From: Torreya grandis
Taxonomy: Eukaryota > Streptophyta > Pinopsida > Cupressales > Taxaceae
NCBI GenBank assembly: GCA_037957365.1
Contig: JARHVA010000348.1
Location: 4,810,501 to 4,874,500 of the forward strand
Length of the DNA: 64,000 nucleotides
Direction: 5' to 3'
The position numbers and the translations under genes were made by a program. Positions 1-11,789 of this stretch are shown piece by piece; the first letter of the stretch is position 1; each line of letters starts with the position of its first letter. The notes under the pieces are model-generated. The model was not told the DNA's origin. It was given only the letters and a program-made list of their open reading frames with translations, and searched no databases.

Positions 1-59
1 GATAAGGTTGAGGTCGTTGATATGATGGTTGAGATAGGTAGCCAAAAGATTGGTGAGGT

Positions 60-312
60 TGAGATATTTGAGGTCAAGGTGGGTTATGACAATGATCAAA
101 TAAGTGTTGAAAGGTTATTGGTTGGTTATGATGATGATGATGAAATGGTTGTTGAGAGGTTATTGGTTGGTTGTAGATGAGGCTGGATTGATTGTAGGTA
201 AGGTTGGGTTGGTTACAGGTGAGGTTGGGTTGAATATAGGTGAGGTTGGGTTAATTATAGGTGAGGCTGGGTTGGTTTTAGCTATGGTTGGGTTGGTTGT
301 AGGTAAGGTTGG
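60..312. repeat. 21-bp GGTTGGGTT minisatellite
   Basis: About six head-to-tail units of 21 bp (consensus close to GGTGAGGTTGGGTTGGTTATA) run from 176 to 312. They are preceded by two longer, related units starting near 107 and 152. The unit length is a multiple of three, so the array reads as an open frame with a 7-residue periodicity. That frame is a by-product of the repeat and I do not call it a gene. Confidence 0.8.
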
Positions 313-1660
313 AAGCACAAGTGGCTCTTGATGCAAGGTAACGCTCTAAGTTAAGAGGGTTATCTTCTAGGAGTTTAACAACACTAGGATCTCTAGGACA
401 AAATATAGGAGGGCTCCCCATTGGACAAGGCAATGGAGATGAGGTGGGTGAAGGCAAGATGGTAGAAGGGTTTTTCAAGGGGGTTAGATTCCTCATAACA
501 CAATCAAAGAGAAGATAAGGGAAAAAGTCAAAGAAGATAAAACACATACTAAATCATGTTAAATCCTAAGTTTCTTTTTGTTTCTCTTGTTGCTTACACC
601 TTAAGTTAGAATTATGTGACTCAACTTGGCTGGTAGAGCAGGTACTGGAAAAGAATTTTATCGTTGGTTTCAGGGTGAGTTTAGGCTCTCAAAGGGGTCT
701 ATATTGGAAATCAATATGTGGATTTATGTTGGGGCCTACCCCTTCACTTCACACACTACAATGATAAGGGTGTCGGGTGTTTAGCCAAGATATATCAATT
801 ACCAGAGATTATATTCAACCAAAGAGCTAAGTTTTAGTTTCTCCCTTTAGTAATGACGTCTAAGTGGGATAACCAATGGGTGAAGGTTACTACTAGGAGA
901 TGAAACCCTATTTGAGCCTTGTGTCAAGTATTATGATGTTTGATTTGGTGTAAGTGGTTTGGTTTATGTGTGAAAAAAGTGAGGCTACAGTTCATTTACT
1001 TAATTAATTAAGCTATGTGAGCTAATTATGATAGCAAACAATGTATGAAAGGTTAATTTTAAGCCCAAAAGAAATTTTGATTTCATTTAAATGATCATAA
1101 AATAAGAAGAAAATGCACCTATATTCAACTAGGTCCCACCGGATGTGCTAGAATGTTTCGCCCAAGTTTTGCTTTATTTCATTAGAAGAAGAATTCAAAC
1201 TGAAAGGAAGGTGAGGTTAATAGAACCTAGATTTGGTTTGCACTTTGTGATCCAGATGACTATGGATACTTCTCTTTGGCTTGGGAGGATGACCTACAAA
1301 TAATAAAGAACTAAAGAAATGGTTGATTAGTTGAGAAGTAGGGTGGATTTCCTAGCAAACTAGATCCAAGAAGTACATGACTTCCTTGGAGGCTATCAAT
1401 CCACCTTTTAAAATAAGTTAATGTTGAAAAAGTTATTGATAAGAGAGGTTGCATAGAATAATGAAAGTACTTAAGCAAAGATGAAATAAATACTTTTCAA
1501 AAGAAATGATTATTTTAAAAAAATAACATTAAAGGTAAATGCTAAACTGTTAAGGTGTGGTCAAGTCATTGTTTCTAGTCATGTGTTATGATAGGGGTCA
1601 AGAAAATAGGGTTTTGGTTGAGGTTGAAAGGTGGTTTATGTTTGCTATTTAAAATTGATA
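313..1660. other. Intergenic DNA, no gene recognised
   Basis: No frame longer than about 90 codons is open, and none has a recognisable motif. The base composition and frequent stops in every frame resemble an old, decayed retrotransposon interior, but I could not match any part to a named domain. Confidence 0.5.
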
Positions 1661-1762
1661 GAAAGTGACCATCGATGGTTAAGGTTAAACCATTGTTAGT
1701 TAGGTGACCATCGATAGTTCGTGACCATCAGTAGTTAGGGTCAAACCATTGGTGGTTACTAT
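1661..1762. repeat. Degenerate ACCATCGATGGTTA repeats
   Basis: Four or five imperfect copies of a 20-25 bp unit built on ACCATCGATGGTTA follow each other. The core is partly self-complementary (CCATCGATGG). A second cluster of the same unit lies at 2425-2545. The two clusters are therefore related and may belong to one decayed element. Confidence 0.6.
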
Positions 1763-2424
1763 GAGAGTTGGATTAGGAAGAGAAATTTGGTTGGGAAGGT
1801 TGTAGGAAAGTTCTCGAAGGTGAGTTTTGGTTGGGTGTTGGTTGAGAGACAAAGGGTAGTGTCTAGAGGCATCTGGTTTAGGTAGAGGGTATTTAGATGA
1901 TTGAAAGAGGTTGTGGGTGGTTTTAGAGAAGAGAAAATGTGTTTGGAATTACAGAGCTCCAACATAAGGAATGAAACAAAGAAACTAATTGATGAATCCT
2001 GATAAGAAACAAATACTTAGTTTATTGTTGCTTGTCTGAAGAATGTTAAGGTCGACTAAAATCTTATTGTAAACTCTAGAGCAATTTTGACAAAGTGATA
2101 GTATCTTGGTTGTTGACTGATGAGTTGTAGCAACACTTTTGATCTCTATCCTAGTCACTGGTTTGTTAGAAGCTTTTCTTGGATTCACTCAAAGTAAGAA
2201 TAATACCTGCATAAGAAGCTCTGATCTCTTGCACTATAAGTTCTGGTGATGATGATACTTTTCACCTCCTCTTCCTCTCTTAATATAGAGGGAAGGAAGT
2301 GATGAAACAATGAGTTTAACAAGCTATTATAATTTTAAGTAAACATGAGTTGATCATGTGGATGGTGGATCAAACAAATATTAATAGAAATGCAAGCTGA
2401 AGTTTTAGTTGAAGTTAACCCTTG

Positions 2425-2545
2425 AGGTGGTTAAGGGCAAACTATTAGTGATCGAGGTTAACCATCGACAGTTAAGGGTCAACCATTGGTGGTTAGGGTC
2501 ATAGTCATATTTGGCTAAAGTCAGTCATTTCCACTAATGATTGGT
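2425..2545. repeat. Second cluster of ACCATCGATGGTTA repeats
   Basis: Three or four imperfect copies of the unit found at 1661-1762 (for example AACCATCGACAGTTAAGGGT and CAACCATTGGTGGTTAGGGT). The run ends about 100 bp before TAGTGTCTACA at 2633-2643, which could be a decayed LTR end (TG...CA type). Confidence 0.5.
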
Positions 2546-2559
2546 GGGGTGAATGGCTA

Positions 2560-3359
2560 GGAAATGGTCCCAAGTGGGTCCAAGGGTGGTATAAGGGTCA
2601 GTACGACATCTAGAATCGTAGTGTACAATTTTATAGTGTCTACAAGGATGTTGTGGGAATCCATCCTTATTATCACAATATATCTAAGTTATATCATTAT
2701 ATGGTCAATTTACGTTATCATGTTTGAGATCATATATGTACTTATAAATGCCTTTATCTATGCTTATATCTTTCACAGTGTACTTGATATGCTATGTACT
2801 TAACATTTTTTGCCAACACGTATATCCAAAGACTAGTATGATATGTTTATGATGGTTTCTTATGCAATCTTGTATGCACTTCCTTGAGTGTCTTATCTTT
2901 TTATTATTTTACTTGTTTGAACATTTAAATATGCTCCATTATTTTCAACTTATGTGCCTCTGTTTACCTCTTTGACATTTGAATACATCATTGCTTGTTG
3001 TATGTTGACATTGAATATGTCATTATTTATTTTGTAGACATTTGACTAAGTCGTGTCCATTTGATTGTGCAACATTGGAATATGCCCCTTGTTTGTGGTT
3101 TCTTTAGACCATTGCATTTTCAATTTTCTTGAGTTCTCTTGTGTGTGTGCTTGGTTGATTTTTGAGCTTTTATTGTTACTATCTAGATATTTCCATGATC
3201 TACATCATGCATATTAGGAATTGGTGTGATCATGTTTTTCATGCTTCAATGATATGTCTACCTAAACATGTTCCCTCTATATGTTATATGGTATATTCAT
3301 AGTTTACATGGCATCTTATCCTTTTGATATCAGGCAACTACCAATTTCCATTTCCCCTC
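2560..3359. other. Intergenic DNA, no gene recognised
   Basis: Low-complexity T-rich sequence with a 79-codon open frame at 2564-2803. That frame encodes a hydrophobic, isoleucine-rich peptide typical of AT-rich non-coding DNA. No domain was recognised. Confidence 0.5.
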
Positions 3360-3775
3360 GCCTCAAAAGGGGGGCATATCAGTGGGGGCATGCCATAGAG
3401 ACATGACTTCCACATTACTTCACAAATTTAGATTGTAGTTGAGGCATGTTTTGGAAACATGTTTTCCACATTTGTCACAATTTCAGATTCAGTATGGGTA
3501 TGCTTTGGAAACATGTTCTCCACACTTATTCAATATTTAGCATACCTAGATTATAATGGGGGCATGTTTTAGATATATATTCTCCACATTAACACTTATA
3601 TCAGTTTTTAGATTTCTCCACATTGACACTTACACCAGTTCTTAGATTCAAATTAGAGTGGGGGACATGTTTTGGAAACATGTTCTTCACACTTACATTT
3701 TTAATTTTAGATTATAGTGGGGGTGTGTTTTAAAAACATGTTCTCCACACTAACAAAGGTTTAAATTGGCTAAAA
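3360..3775. repeat. Array of ~55-65 bp GGGGGCATGTTTTGG units
   Basis: About six diverged tandem units, each with a G-run, then CATGTTTTGGAAACATG (itself an inverted repeat), then TTCTCCACACTT. The unit spacing varies from about 55 to 65 bp. The array follows a purine-rich AAAAGGGGGG tract at 3366-3375. Such arrays are known from the non-coding 3' parts of plant Ty3/gypsy elements, so this may be the tail of one. That is inference, because no pol domain is visible nearby. Confidence 0.65.
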
Positions 3776-4564
3776 TTCCCAATTATATGATTCAGGTACA
3801 TATTTGTGGCATAATCTTATACATTGGTACCATTGTCACACATAATTTCAACATGAGAAATATATTTGGTGTATATGTTATGAAATGTGCACCTAATATT
3901 ACAAAATAAAATTAGTTTCATATTTCAAATACTTTCAGGGTCTATCATCACCCATCAAGTTGGACTGTTATGAACTATATTGAGCCAATCTACTATAGTA
4001 GTTAGTTCAATTTTTGGTATGGTTGAGGTAATTAAATCACTAAATCTTACTAAGTTTATAGGTTGGACCTGATTACATCATCCAACCTCACAAGTTTTAT
4101 AGTGTGAGTTGAATTTGTTCACTCACACTCATCAGGTTATAAGTATGATTGGTTTGCATGATTAATCTAATATCAACTGTCAGGTGGCAACTCATCTTTT
4201 CTCAAATGTTGGGGGTATGTGTCCCCCAATCTCTCTCTATCTCTTTAGATATATGCACTTTTTAGATTTTATATTTTGTCCTAATCTTAGTTTTAGTGAT
4301 TCATAACGATACATCTTTTTAATCAAATTAATAAAAGGCAAGATGCTTGTATCAATACACATGTGTACTCCTAAACCTTGCTCTATTTCAATTTAAATCA
4401 TTTCAATGATTTCAATTTTAGATTATATTCACTAATTATATAATATAACATGTTCTTAGTTTCAGGGCAATCACCAAAAAATCCCTCAAGTAAAGGCAAG
4501 GTGTGTTATACACACCCACCCAAGTACGCATTCCTTTTCCTTTCAACTAACAATTTCATTACTA

Positions 4565-5610
4565 GATTAAAGGGGGGGAATGTAGACATTATTTATAAAT
4601 TATATAGTATCTCAGTATTTTACACTTGGTAAATATATATCATGGATGTACCTTCAATTTATAGACTTTTTCTACTGCCAAAAAGCTCACATACATTATC
4701 TCTTTGTGCCTCATTGCTTATCTCTTAGTCTGACCAATGTTACTATGGTATCCCAGACCCTTTTATCTTGCCCAGAATATTATAAACCTTCTTATCTTTT
4801 GTCTCTATAAGTTTTGAATCTACGCATATTTTCTAGCTACCCATACACTTGCATCCTAGTGAGATGCTTACATCGATGCAAGTGTCCTATTCCAATGCAA
4901 GTGTCCATTTCCCTAAAGTTGTCCACTTTACAATCATAATGTATTCCTATGGTCGGTTTAAGTGATTTAATGCAAGATATTCTCCAAATAAATTAGTATA
5001 AATATAATATCAACCCTCATTCATTCCTCACTTAGAAAATACCTAAAAAGACCCAAGGTTACTTACCAAAATCACTCATTCAAGCACTTGAGTGATCAAA
5101 TTTTCCCTACTTTATCTTATTTCCATATTAGTCATAGGGACAACATATCTATAGGTCTAAAGTGCTAAATGAGAATGAGTGACATTTATCAAGTTACAAT
5201 CTAGGTCACTATTGTACTTACTTATCACACATTGCATGATTCACACATAATCCAACATTTAAGGGAGAAATACATAAGTTTGAAGCCCTTTTTAGAGTAT
5301 TAGATGTGTGGGAAGTGTTCATTGACAGAGGGGTCTTTTTAAAAGCTCGACACCATGTGCCCACTAACCCATTTTACCCACAACCATTATGAAGACAAAG
5401 AACTAAGATTTTCCTATTCGAAAAGGAGCGACAATCCATGACCTAGATCTAAATGCACCATAGTGAAGGTGACACATAACCTAGAAGCATCCAAGTGGTC
5501 ATATCTAGTTTCATTAGGTATTTCATACTAGACACCTACATTTAATTCAAACATTAATGTTGACGTGATTGTCCTAGGTCAACATAAGTGTCCACAACTA
5601 TAAAGGTACA
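4565..5610 (+). mobile_element. Possible LTR start after a polypurine tract
   Basis: The tract AAAGGGGGGGAA (about 4568-4579) is immediately followed by TGTAGACATT, the layout expected of a polypurine tract and a 3' LTR start. No matching terminal TGTCTACA was located with confidence downstream. The end coordinate is only where sequence resembling the upstream ...GTACAATTTT stretch reappears. The 5' partner could have ended at TAGTGTCTACA near 2643, but no primer-binding site follows it. This call is weak. Confidence 0.25.
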
Positions 5611-5614
5611 ATTT

Positions 5615-6590
5615 TTAGAATTAGGTGATTGATCCAGAATCTAGATCCAGTCTATTTTCTACCTATTCTAGATCTAGATCTGTATTAGTATCATAACTAT
5701 CCAAGTATCTTATTTTCATTACCATTTCAATATCTAACATAGATATACTTTCTATATTTTAGCATCTCAACATAATAAAGTTTGTATATGTTTTATCTAA
5801 GTTTCATAATTAATTGTCTTGCTTTAGAGATAGTCTACCATCTTTATGCCCTAGGCTATCTCTACCACTTTTAACCCTAGATTCATCCACATCTACATTT
5901 TAGGGTTAAACACCGAGCTCCCCACTTTGTAATTTCTATGATGGCTAAAAATGATAACTTGACATTGTATGGATCTCATTCAAACATTTAAATGGCATAC
6001 TATTGGAAGGCATCATTAACTCTATGGAAATGTTTTGCATTATTTCACAATGTAAGTTGAGGATATAAATCATAGATTTTTTATGAAATTATTTGACGAA
6101 TGGTATTCAACCCACTAAAGATTCTTCGATGAACATATGCATAAACTAGGTAAAGGGTCATGTAAAATCTACCTATTGTATGTACTTATGATAATTGCTT
6201 ATGAAGGGGGTCACTTATCGATTCAACCCAATTGAAATATTATTGATTTTCACGAATGATCTAGATGTATATGTATATCTATTCATGAAAGTCTCTAGCA
6301 ACATGGTTTCCAACAACCCTATTCAAGAGTGTAATGATATCATCGATCTCTATTTTGAATTCAAAGTGTGAGATGATGTTTGGAAACTATGAGGTGAAGT
6401 TTCTTGGTTTCATAAGCCAAAACTTGTTTATTATATTAGAGCAAGAATTCATGTTATTGTTTTAAAATTGTTGAGTAGTTTTAAGACCGATTTGCATAAA
6501 TGTTTCACTATCAGGTATCTTCAGTGTATCTTTAATGTGTTCAGCACTGGGGTAAACAATAAATTTCATCTCTTTAATTATTAACTTCTC
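5615..6590. other. Decayed sequence, possible gag remnant
   Basis: Plus-strand reading near 6070-6300 gives short stretches of protein-like sequence (for example FMKLFDEWYSTH and RFFDEHMHKLGKG) broken by stops. This suggests an old coding region, possibly a retrotransposon gag, but no conserved motif confirms it. Confidence 0.25.
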
Positions 6591-8690
6591 TATTCTCTTT
6601 ATCATATTGACTTGCCAATGTGAGCACTCATTTAAGACATTGTATCAATGTTGGAAAGGTTGCAGCTCAAATAAGGCCATTACCATGTATACTTTGAATG
6701 CAATCTAACTTCAGAGTAATATTAACTATTGCTAGATCTTGTTAGATTGACATGACCAAGATCTATCTCTATGATTTTATCATTGTTTGATTCTAAATTA
6801 GAAAGGGGAACAACCCCTTGAAACTAAAACTTCATGTACCTCTTCTTTTTCAGTGTTTCTGACATGTGATGTTCTAGTGAAACAAGCACATGAAATAAGA
6901 AGACAAAGTTTGAATACTTGCTTGGTAGAAAAGTGGAACCTTGTGAAGTGCTCTGCAAGTGTAAAAAATTTGAGGGTTTTTTTCAACTCTTAGAACCCAA
7001 AAAAGTGTTGTATAGGAGGTGGATTCTAAGGGAATGTTATACAATAGGAAAAAATTTAATGGGTGTCGAGTAATGGTCAAAAATATAATTGAATGCTATG
7101 CAGTATCTAGAAATTTGATGGGCATTATGTAGCAATAGAAATCTGATGTAAGTTTTATAATTTTGGGGTTTTGAGGTATGTCGTGCAATGGCCCAGGTTC
7201 TACCAATGTGTGAGACAAAGCTCAATATTTGTAGAGGGGTTTGAAAAGCCTTAATAATCCATCGAAAGTATAATGGTTCATAGAGTTTGAGAGAGTATGA
7301 AGTAGCTTGCAAGTTTCTCCAAGATGCAAAGTGAAGATCAAGATTCATGTAAAAACATCTTGCAAGGAGGCAAATTATAACAAAGTGATAATAGTACCAA
7401 AGATTCACCAAGATGCCATGAAGGGCTCAGGTTTTATGAAGGAAATGAACACACCCAAAAAACCCTAAGGTTTTTCAAATTGAGAAGATGCAGATACAAT
7501 ATGAAAATACCACATGAAGGGATTCAAAGGCTTGAGAGATGGAGGTTGAAAATCAAAGTGGGATCAAGATGAGAAGAAAAAGATGGAAGAAAGCGATTAT
7601 GGAAGGATTCCAAGATTTTCAAATGTGTGGGTAACTACCCAATTTATGGTGAAAAGTCAAGGGTGTTTGTGCATGCATAGCGTTCCACAAGTGTGCTTGG
7701 TAGGGGTTTGAAATCTACAAATGTGCATTGCATAGCTAAAAATTATGATGAATATGAGGTAGGGGATCAAATTCCACATTAGTACTTTACATGGCTTAGA
7801 AACCTAAGTTCTAAAAAGTAGGTACTGAAAACCTGATAAAGTATAAAAAGACTTGCATCGTCTTCAAACAAATAAAATAATGTTCCTATGTCTCGATATA
7901 CTATTTTATTTTATTCACCAAATCAAATGCCCCAATGAGAAGCTGATGATGTTTTTTATGCCAATAGAAAGTAGTTATCAATTTTTAGTACCATGGTAAG
8001 GTAGAGTTTAAAAACGTAACAATCAACATCTATAATTGCTCCTGAAACATGCAACAAAATGAAATCCATAGACCTTTTTACACTACAGTAAAAAAGGCCT
8101 CTGTAAAAATAAATAGAGCTCATGTCTCCATATATTTTGTTGCAATTTTGGGTCTTATATTTCATCAAATTGCATATATTCCAAATGAAGGTCATTTTCC
8201 ATGGATATTAGTATTTGGTGTAGAGTTAGGGTTTGCCTTCTTCTAGATGTTAGACCAGGGCTTTAGGTGAAACCTTGTTGATTGCCACACCTTACCTGAA
8301 AGTCTCTCTAATGTGTAAGGGCACAACAAAGTTATGTGTTTTGTCTACTTGGAAGTTTTTGGGGCATGTAAGATAACTATAATATATAATATTGTTTGTA
8401 AATGGGTAGGTTTGAGAAAGAGCTATCCCCTATTGATATGTTTATATGCATCGTTGATCCAAAAAAAGAACCTCCACTCAATCTTGTGAACATTTTATTG
8501 TCTAGCTCATCATTATCCCATAGAAACATTATCATGTTATGTATCAGATGATGGAGGCTCTACACTCACATTTTATGTTCTATTGGAAGTTTCATTCTTT
8601 GTAAAGTCTTAGGTTCCTTTTTTTTGCAAGTATTTCACTCAACAAAAATATCATCCATTACGTATGTTTGATAATCACATTTACAAATAA
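6591..8690. other. Non-coding DNA with short local repeats
   Basis: At about 7025-7170 there are three loose copies of a ~40-bp phrase around AAAAATTTGATGGGTGTTATG. The open frames present (for example 7037-7411 minus, 124 codons) overlap frames on the other strand and show no domain. I see no supported gene. Confidence 0.45.
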
Positions 8691-8696
8691 TATTCT

Positions 8697-8950
8697 ATAT
8701 GCTGTAAAGCCCATATAAAATTAAATATTTATTTTCATAGTCAAAGTCGAATACTATTGATATTAAAATAAATAACAATGTACAACTAAGAGAATGTCAC
8801 GACATTTATTGAGTCTATGTTTTATATATTACAAAAGCTTAAGTTTCATTTGTTAAAATGATGGGTAATTACTAAATATTCTAATATACTACAGAGCTTA
8901 TAAAAAATCAGATATTTATTTTAGTAATTACAATTGAATATTATTAATTA
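8697..8950. repeat. Tandem ~187-bp AT-rich duplication
   Basis: The stretch at 8697-8764 (ATATGCTGTAAAGCCCATAT...) recurs in diverged form at 8884-8950 (ATATACTACAGAGCTTATAA...). This indicates a tandem unit of about 187 bp. The first unit contains the left copy of the flanking repeat described at 8795. Confidence 0.45.
8795..8880 (+). repeat. Left copy of a ~90-bp direct repeat
   Basis: The sequence around ACGACATTTATTGAGTCT recurs in the same orientation at 13428-13520, including a downstream AAAATGAT...AATTAC block. The pair brackets a 4.6-kb interval that holds the palindromes at 9.6-10.0 kb and the PIF1 helicase pseudogene. The repeats may mark the limits of an inserted or duplicated segment. 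Confidence 0.55.
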
Positions 8951-9018
8951 GCTGGAGGCTATACGATGGGGTGAAGCCCCTAGATTCGTCTCGTAAGAGA
9001 CAAGGAAAATAATGTCAT

Positions 9019-9085
9019 TTGATAATGTGTTTATTACTGACAAACACCTTGATAATGTGTTTATTACTAACAGACACCTTGATAA
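9019..9085. repeat. 30-bp tandem repeat TTGATAATGTGTTTATTACT
   Basis: Two full 30-bp units and the start of a third follow each other directly. On the minus strand they translate as a duplicated LSRCL-VINT peptide. This is a simple tandem duplication, not evidence of a gene. Confidence 0.75.
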
Positions 9086-9533
9086 TGTCCACATCGCAAT
9101 TGCTTGATTGCTGACATGGCACAAGACTCTTATCATAATGGGAGATAGATCTATTATACCCAAAGACTCATATACTTCACCATGGTTGGGCCTACAGGAT
9201 GCTCTGTCCCTTTTTTGTTTCTTGGATTTTGAACATACATCAAATTCTAACCACTTCAGAGTCAAATATATAAGACTTAAAATGATACCTAGTAACCTGA
9301 TGTAGTTGGATTGAAATCCATAAATGGTACATGTTTTGCGTGTAGGAAATAGAATGCATCTATAATCATAAAGATATGTGCAAATATGGAAAAAAATTCT
9401 TTGGAGATGGAGGTAACAAGGTATGTTCTAGAAAAGTCTTCTGCCAATTGCGTATAACTCTGGCTATATATAATCATTATTTACAACATGGAAGTATCCA
9501 TGCTATCACCTATAATTATAATTTTTGTTGCTA

Positions 9534-9840
9534 TTATTACAAAAATACAAGAGAAAAGCTAAATAGAATAATATATATGTCACCATCACCTACAACCATT
9601 TTGGTAAAGGCTTTGTGTAATGAATGCCCAGGTACATTTGTTATATATATAACAAATGCACTTGGGCATTCGTTGCATAAAGCCTAGGTACATTTGTTAT
9701 TACAAAAATACAAGAGCAAAGCTAAACAATAGAATATATATGTCACCATCACCTACAACCATTTTGGTAAAGGATTTGTGCAACGAATGCCCAGGTACAT
9801 TTGTTATATATATATAACAAATGTACCTGGGCATTCGTTG
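9534..9840 (+). repeat. ~160-bp direct duplication carrying a palindrome
   Basis: The phrase beginning ATTACAAAAATACAAGAG...AAAGCTAAA at 9537 is repeated from 9699. Each copy continues through GTCACCATCACCTACAACC to GAATGCCCAGGTACATTTG and ends in a palindrome centre. The duplication therefore copied the palindrome as well. Both copies are close to identical apart from small indels. Confidence 0.8.
9609..9684. repeat. First inverted repeat, 38-bp arms
   Basis: The arms meet at 9646/9647 inside CATTTGTTATATATATAACAAATG without a spacer. The outer parts (AGGCTTTGTG...GAATGCCCA and TGGGCATTC...ATAAAGCCT) pair with a few mismatches. The structure could extrude as a hairpin of about 38 bp. Confidence 0.85.
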
Positions 9841-9881
9841 CACAAAGCCTTTACCAAAATGGTTGTAGGTGGTGGTGACAT
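9740..9881. repeat. Near-perfect 71-bp-arm palindrome
   Basis: The centre lies between 9810 and 9811 in TTGTTATATATATATAACAA. The left arm starts TGTCACCATCACC and the right arm ends GGTGGTGGTGACA. I count two mismatches over about 71 bp. There is no loop, as in a recent fold-back duplication. The right arm overlaps the first unit of the 51-bp triplication. Confidence 0.9.
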
Positions 9882-9993
9882 GCATAATCTGCACAAAGCC
9901 TTTACCAAAATGGTTGTAGGTGGTGGTGACATGCATAATCTGCACAAAGCCTTTACCAAAATGGTTGTAGGTGGTGGTGACATGCATAATCTT
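9841..9993. repeat. Three tandem copies of a 51-bp unit
   Basis: Units start at 9841, 9892 and 9943, each beginning CACAAAGCCTTTACCAAAAT and ending GACATGCATAATCTG. They are essentially identical, so the expansion is recent compared with its surroundings. The length is 17 codons, which opens reading frames on both strands (9778-10218 plus, 9700-10137 minus). I regard these as artefacts of the repeat. Confidence 0.9.
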
Positions 9994-10537
9994 ATCTTGC
10001 ATACAAGCATAGTTATGGCTGAGCAATATGACCTCATTGTGGTGGGAAAAATGATTGTTGGAAATGGTAATAGTAGTGGAGGTCGAGACAACATCCACCA
10101 GGCTATCTACATAGTGGGAGAGGGAGCAATGATCCACCCATATATGCCTTCACTCATTATCAAAATGCCATCTCTATCACACATCCCTCTGTGCATAGCA
10201 TGTGTCGGGGTGGACTGAACATCTTGATCCCCTATAGGCACGTAGTGGTGTATGTGAATGCCTTTGATGATGATATGGTTGATATCTTGTATTATTATGT
10301 AGGGCCCATCTGCAATGTGGACATTGGTGCCCATGTCATATATGGTCTTGTAGCTGAGCTTTATCACCATATCCCTGGCAAAAATGATCCACAAAGGCTC
10401 CCATTGAAGCACCACATGCAAGGACAACTATCTTGTGATTTTCTACACATATTTCCTCAGAGTTTGAATAAGTGTCTAAACAACTATCCATGTGTCTGTA
10501 TTTATTTATTATTTTATTTACACATAAATTTTTATAG

Positions 10538-10540
<3 letters not shown>
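9994..10540. other. Unassigned, moderately GC sequence
   Basis: Less AT-rich than its surroundings and open in long stretches on both strands (10107-10427 minus, 10191-10541 plus). I cannot match either frame to a family. It may be a remnant of a coding region belonging to the same segment as the PIF1 pseudogene. Confidence 0.35.

Positions 10541-10588
<48 letters not shown>
10541..10588. repeat. (TA)n microsatellite
   Basis: An uninterrupted run of alternating T and A of about 48 bp. It is followed by about 330 bp of almost pure A+T sequence to 10920. Confidence 0.95.
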
Positions 10589-10591
<3 letters not shown>

Positions 10592-11785
10592 AATATAATT
10601 TTTAACTATTAAAAATAAAAATAAAGTGTTATAAAAAATTAAACATTGATATATTTTAAATGTTTCCATATTTTTAATATTATGTTATAAATATAGTATA
10701 TTAATAATTATTTTATATTATATTTATAATATTGATATATAATAAATAATAATATAATATTTTATTATTATTAAAGATTTCATATTTTTATTACATATAT
10801 CTTTAAATTATATATATTATTATACATATTTTTTTATTATATGACATATAAATATTATTCTAAAATGTACAAGTGTTTTCTTTTCATTTGTAAAGTATAT
10901 TCCCTTTTAAAGTGTATGATGTAGGATCAGTCACCAATCGATCACATTATATCGATAAGAATGCCCCATTATGCACCCATGTGGCATCCAATTTGAAAAA
11001 ACTTCGATACTCACTTTAATCATGATGAAAGCAACAAGATAAACTTTATAACCATAATGTATTGCCTTTATACCAGCAACATTGCATTGTTGATTCGATC
11101 TACACATCGAAAGTGGAGTCATTTTATAATCAAATAGAAAATAGTCAATACAAGATGCCACTACCCTACAAGTTATAAATCCTTTCATAATGGGTGTAGG
11201 GTAAGTAATATAATAACTGCCCTAAAGTCAGGGCATGTGTATGATATGGGCCCTTTGATGTACAATATCACATGAAATACTCTATCATTGTCCCTCATCA
11301 TCAGCACCCAACTCACTTTGAAATCTTCCACCACTTGCAAGTTCTATATGGCCTTACCATTTATTCCACGGGTATGAGTAAAATGTTTTTATATGTTCTC
11401 TAGGTGTCAATATATTGGTAGCATAGACAAACATATGTTACAATATAGACTTTAGGATGTCACTATCTTGGTTGCCTCTAATTTTGTTGCCATAATTATA
11501 ATGAAAATAATTTCTCCATTGCAATCACTAAGACAGAGGGCAAAAAATTATCTGGAAATAGAAATGCATTCTGTCAATATTTCATCATGGGTGTCAAACC
11601 TGATCACCCATAGTTAGCTCAACTCCAACACACTGCACTCTTTAACTAGTGAAAATAGAGGTCACCTGATTGAATTCGAGAGAGTTGTAGTTTTGGCAGA
11701 GAGATTGGAAAAAGACACTATCTCTTTCCACGAAGAATGCAAGCCATCATAGACTAGAAAATATGGAGTGGTACCTTATGTGCAT
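10589..11785. other. AT-rich then unassigned sequence
   Basis: 10589-10920 is nearly all A and T. 10930-11785 is of mixed composition, with an 85-codon minus-strand frame at 10931-11188 of no known family. On the plus strand it could be the decayed upstream part of the helicase reading frame, but no conserved motif is visible before about 11830. Confidence 0.4.
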
Positions 11786-11789
11786 AACC

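Noticed and set aside
104..331. 75-codon frame with GLVVGKVG-type repeats
   Set aside because: It is the translation of the 21-bp minisatellite.
7037..7411. 124-codon minus-strand frame
   Set aside because: Composition is that of AT-rich non-coding DNA, the frame overlaps other frames, and no motif or homologue is recognised.
8081..8110. CACTACAGTAAAAAAGGCCT, resembling a CACTA transposon terminus
   Set aside because: No matching inverted terminus or 3-bp target duplication was found, and no transposase remnant lies nearby.
9700..10218. Overlapping 145- and 146-codon frames on opposite strands
   Set aside because: Both are opened by the palindrome and the 51-bp triplication, whose length is a multiple of three. 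No domain is present.
10107..10427. 106-codon minus-strand frame considered as part of a Helitron protein
   Set aside because: No Rep or helicase motif could be found in it, and it is opposite in strand to the PIF1 remnant.
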